NCBI RefSeq assembly: GCF_000275845.1
Contig: NW_006766895.1
Coordinates: 201,286-233,569, forward strand
From: Dichomitus squalens LYAD-421 SS1
Taxonomy: Eukaryota > Basidiomycota > Agaricomycetes > Polyporales > Polyporaceae
Direction: 5' to 3'
Length of the DNA: 32,284 bases
This document shows positions 31,818 through 32,284 of this stretch, piece by piece. Numbering within the stretch: position 1 is the first letter of the stretch; every line of letters begins with the position of its first letter. A model generated the notes under the pieces. The model worked only from the letters and a program-made list of their open reading frames with translations, searched no databases and was not told where the DNA came from. A program made the translations under genes and the position numbers.

Positions 31818-32284
31818 ATTGGCATTAAGCGAGCTAAATTATCCCTCACCAGCGAGATTAGTCCATTAGTCTAAAAAGATAAGTCCCCTGCTAACCAGCA
31901 GCCATTAGCTGCCTTAGTAGGCAGGGCCCGTAGCGGCGGTCATTCATTATTTGCTCGCCATTCAGGCTGTCGTTTGGTCTTTTTAGATTCTAGTTGCTTG
32001 TACGATAGATTCAATATATTGAAGGGTACGACAACGACTAGCATGATTACACTGCATAGTAATCTATAAACTTGTATACTAAGTTCCAACATGGTACGCT
32101 AATCCGACCTCATCCAACTAAACATAGCACTACAACGTGGTCCGGATCCTCTCTTGATGAGCTTATAGTACCGCAACTTACTTCTTGGAGGCGCGAAATG
32201 CAAAGTGCGGCTGGGCAAGGCCACAGACGACGACTTACCTTCGGATGTAGTACATTACGCACCTTCGAGTTGCTATGCAGCATG
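31818..32284. other. Non-coding sequence where the GMC N-terminus would be expected
   Basis: Stop-rich in all frames and more AT-rich than the neighbouring gene. It has small palindromic words (GCAGC-CATTA-GCTGC near 31900). Read on the minus strand, CAGGGGGAG, which resembles a retroelement polypurine tract, lies at the border with the GMC gene. Near the window end, minus-strand GTAAGT after a short open stretch (about 32239) could be a splice donor of another exon. No coding assignment is possible. Confidence 0.35.

Noticed and set aside
1..32284. CRISPR arrays, tRNA, rRNA or bacterial-type operons
   Set aside because: I saw no regularly spaced repeats, no cloverleaf with a typical T-arm and no rRNA-like blocks; the organism is a eukaryote by its introns.

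Overview
The window looks like genomic DNA of a basidiomycete, probably an Agaricomycete and perhaps of the Polyporales. Coding stretches are broken by many short GT-AG introns (about 50-70 nt, several with CTNA-like branch points). Two multi-membrane families resemble Agaricomycete ones (a DUF6534-type protein and a second 7-TM protein). Because the introns are so frequent, plain ORFs miss most real genes; the models here were spliced by eye from both strands.

Layout. 0-1.9 kb: no recognisable gene, one unexplained 175-codon ORF. 1.9-3.0 kb (-): intact GNAT acetyltransferase with seven exons. 4.1-5.1 kb (-): S33 alpha/beta hydrolase of the proline iminopeptidase / L-amino acid amidase type. 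6.1-7.5 kb (-): decayed, 3'-truncated GMP synthase pseudogene. 7.8-8.1 kb: possible transporter remnant. 9.23-9.36 kb (+): short relic of a purine nucleoside permease (NUP). 10.0-11.4 kb: remains of a coiled-coil gene split by a 588-bp non-autonomous hAT element (10496-11083). 12.0-14.2 kb (-): DUF6534-type membrane protein cut into at least 17 small exons. 15.1-15.8 kb (-): small secreted DUF3237-like protein. 16.5-17.7 kb (-) and 19.9-21.2 kb (+): divergent pair of NUP genes. 18700-19573 repeats 19779-20652 and the two copies abut a 205-N gap, so this is most likely an unmerged contig overlap. 22.1-23.7 kb (-): 7-TM protein. 23.7-28.9 kb: long gene-poor stretch with fragments and a GC-rich hairpin. 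28.9-29.6 kb (-): second DUF3237-like gene with nearly identical exon architecture. 30.8-31.8 kb (-): 3' half of a GMC oxidoreductase whose homology stops abruptly at about 31.8 kb.

The genes do not form an obvious pathway. Three NUP sequences (two intact, one relic) and a GMP synthase pseudogene give a mild purine theme, but the pseudogene cannot act. The interspersed NUP and DUF3237 paralogs suggest local or segmental duplication. Relics, a hAT element and an abrupt gene truncation show an accessory, rearranging region. I did not find a convincing new defence-like or otherwise novel system.
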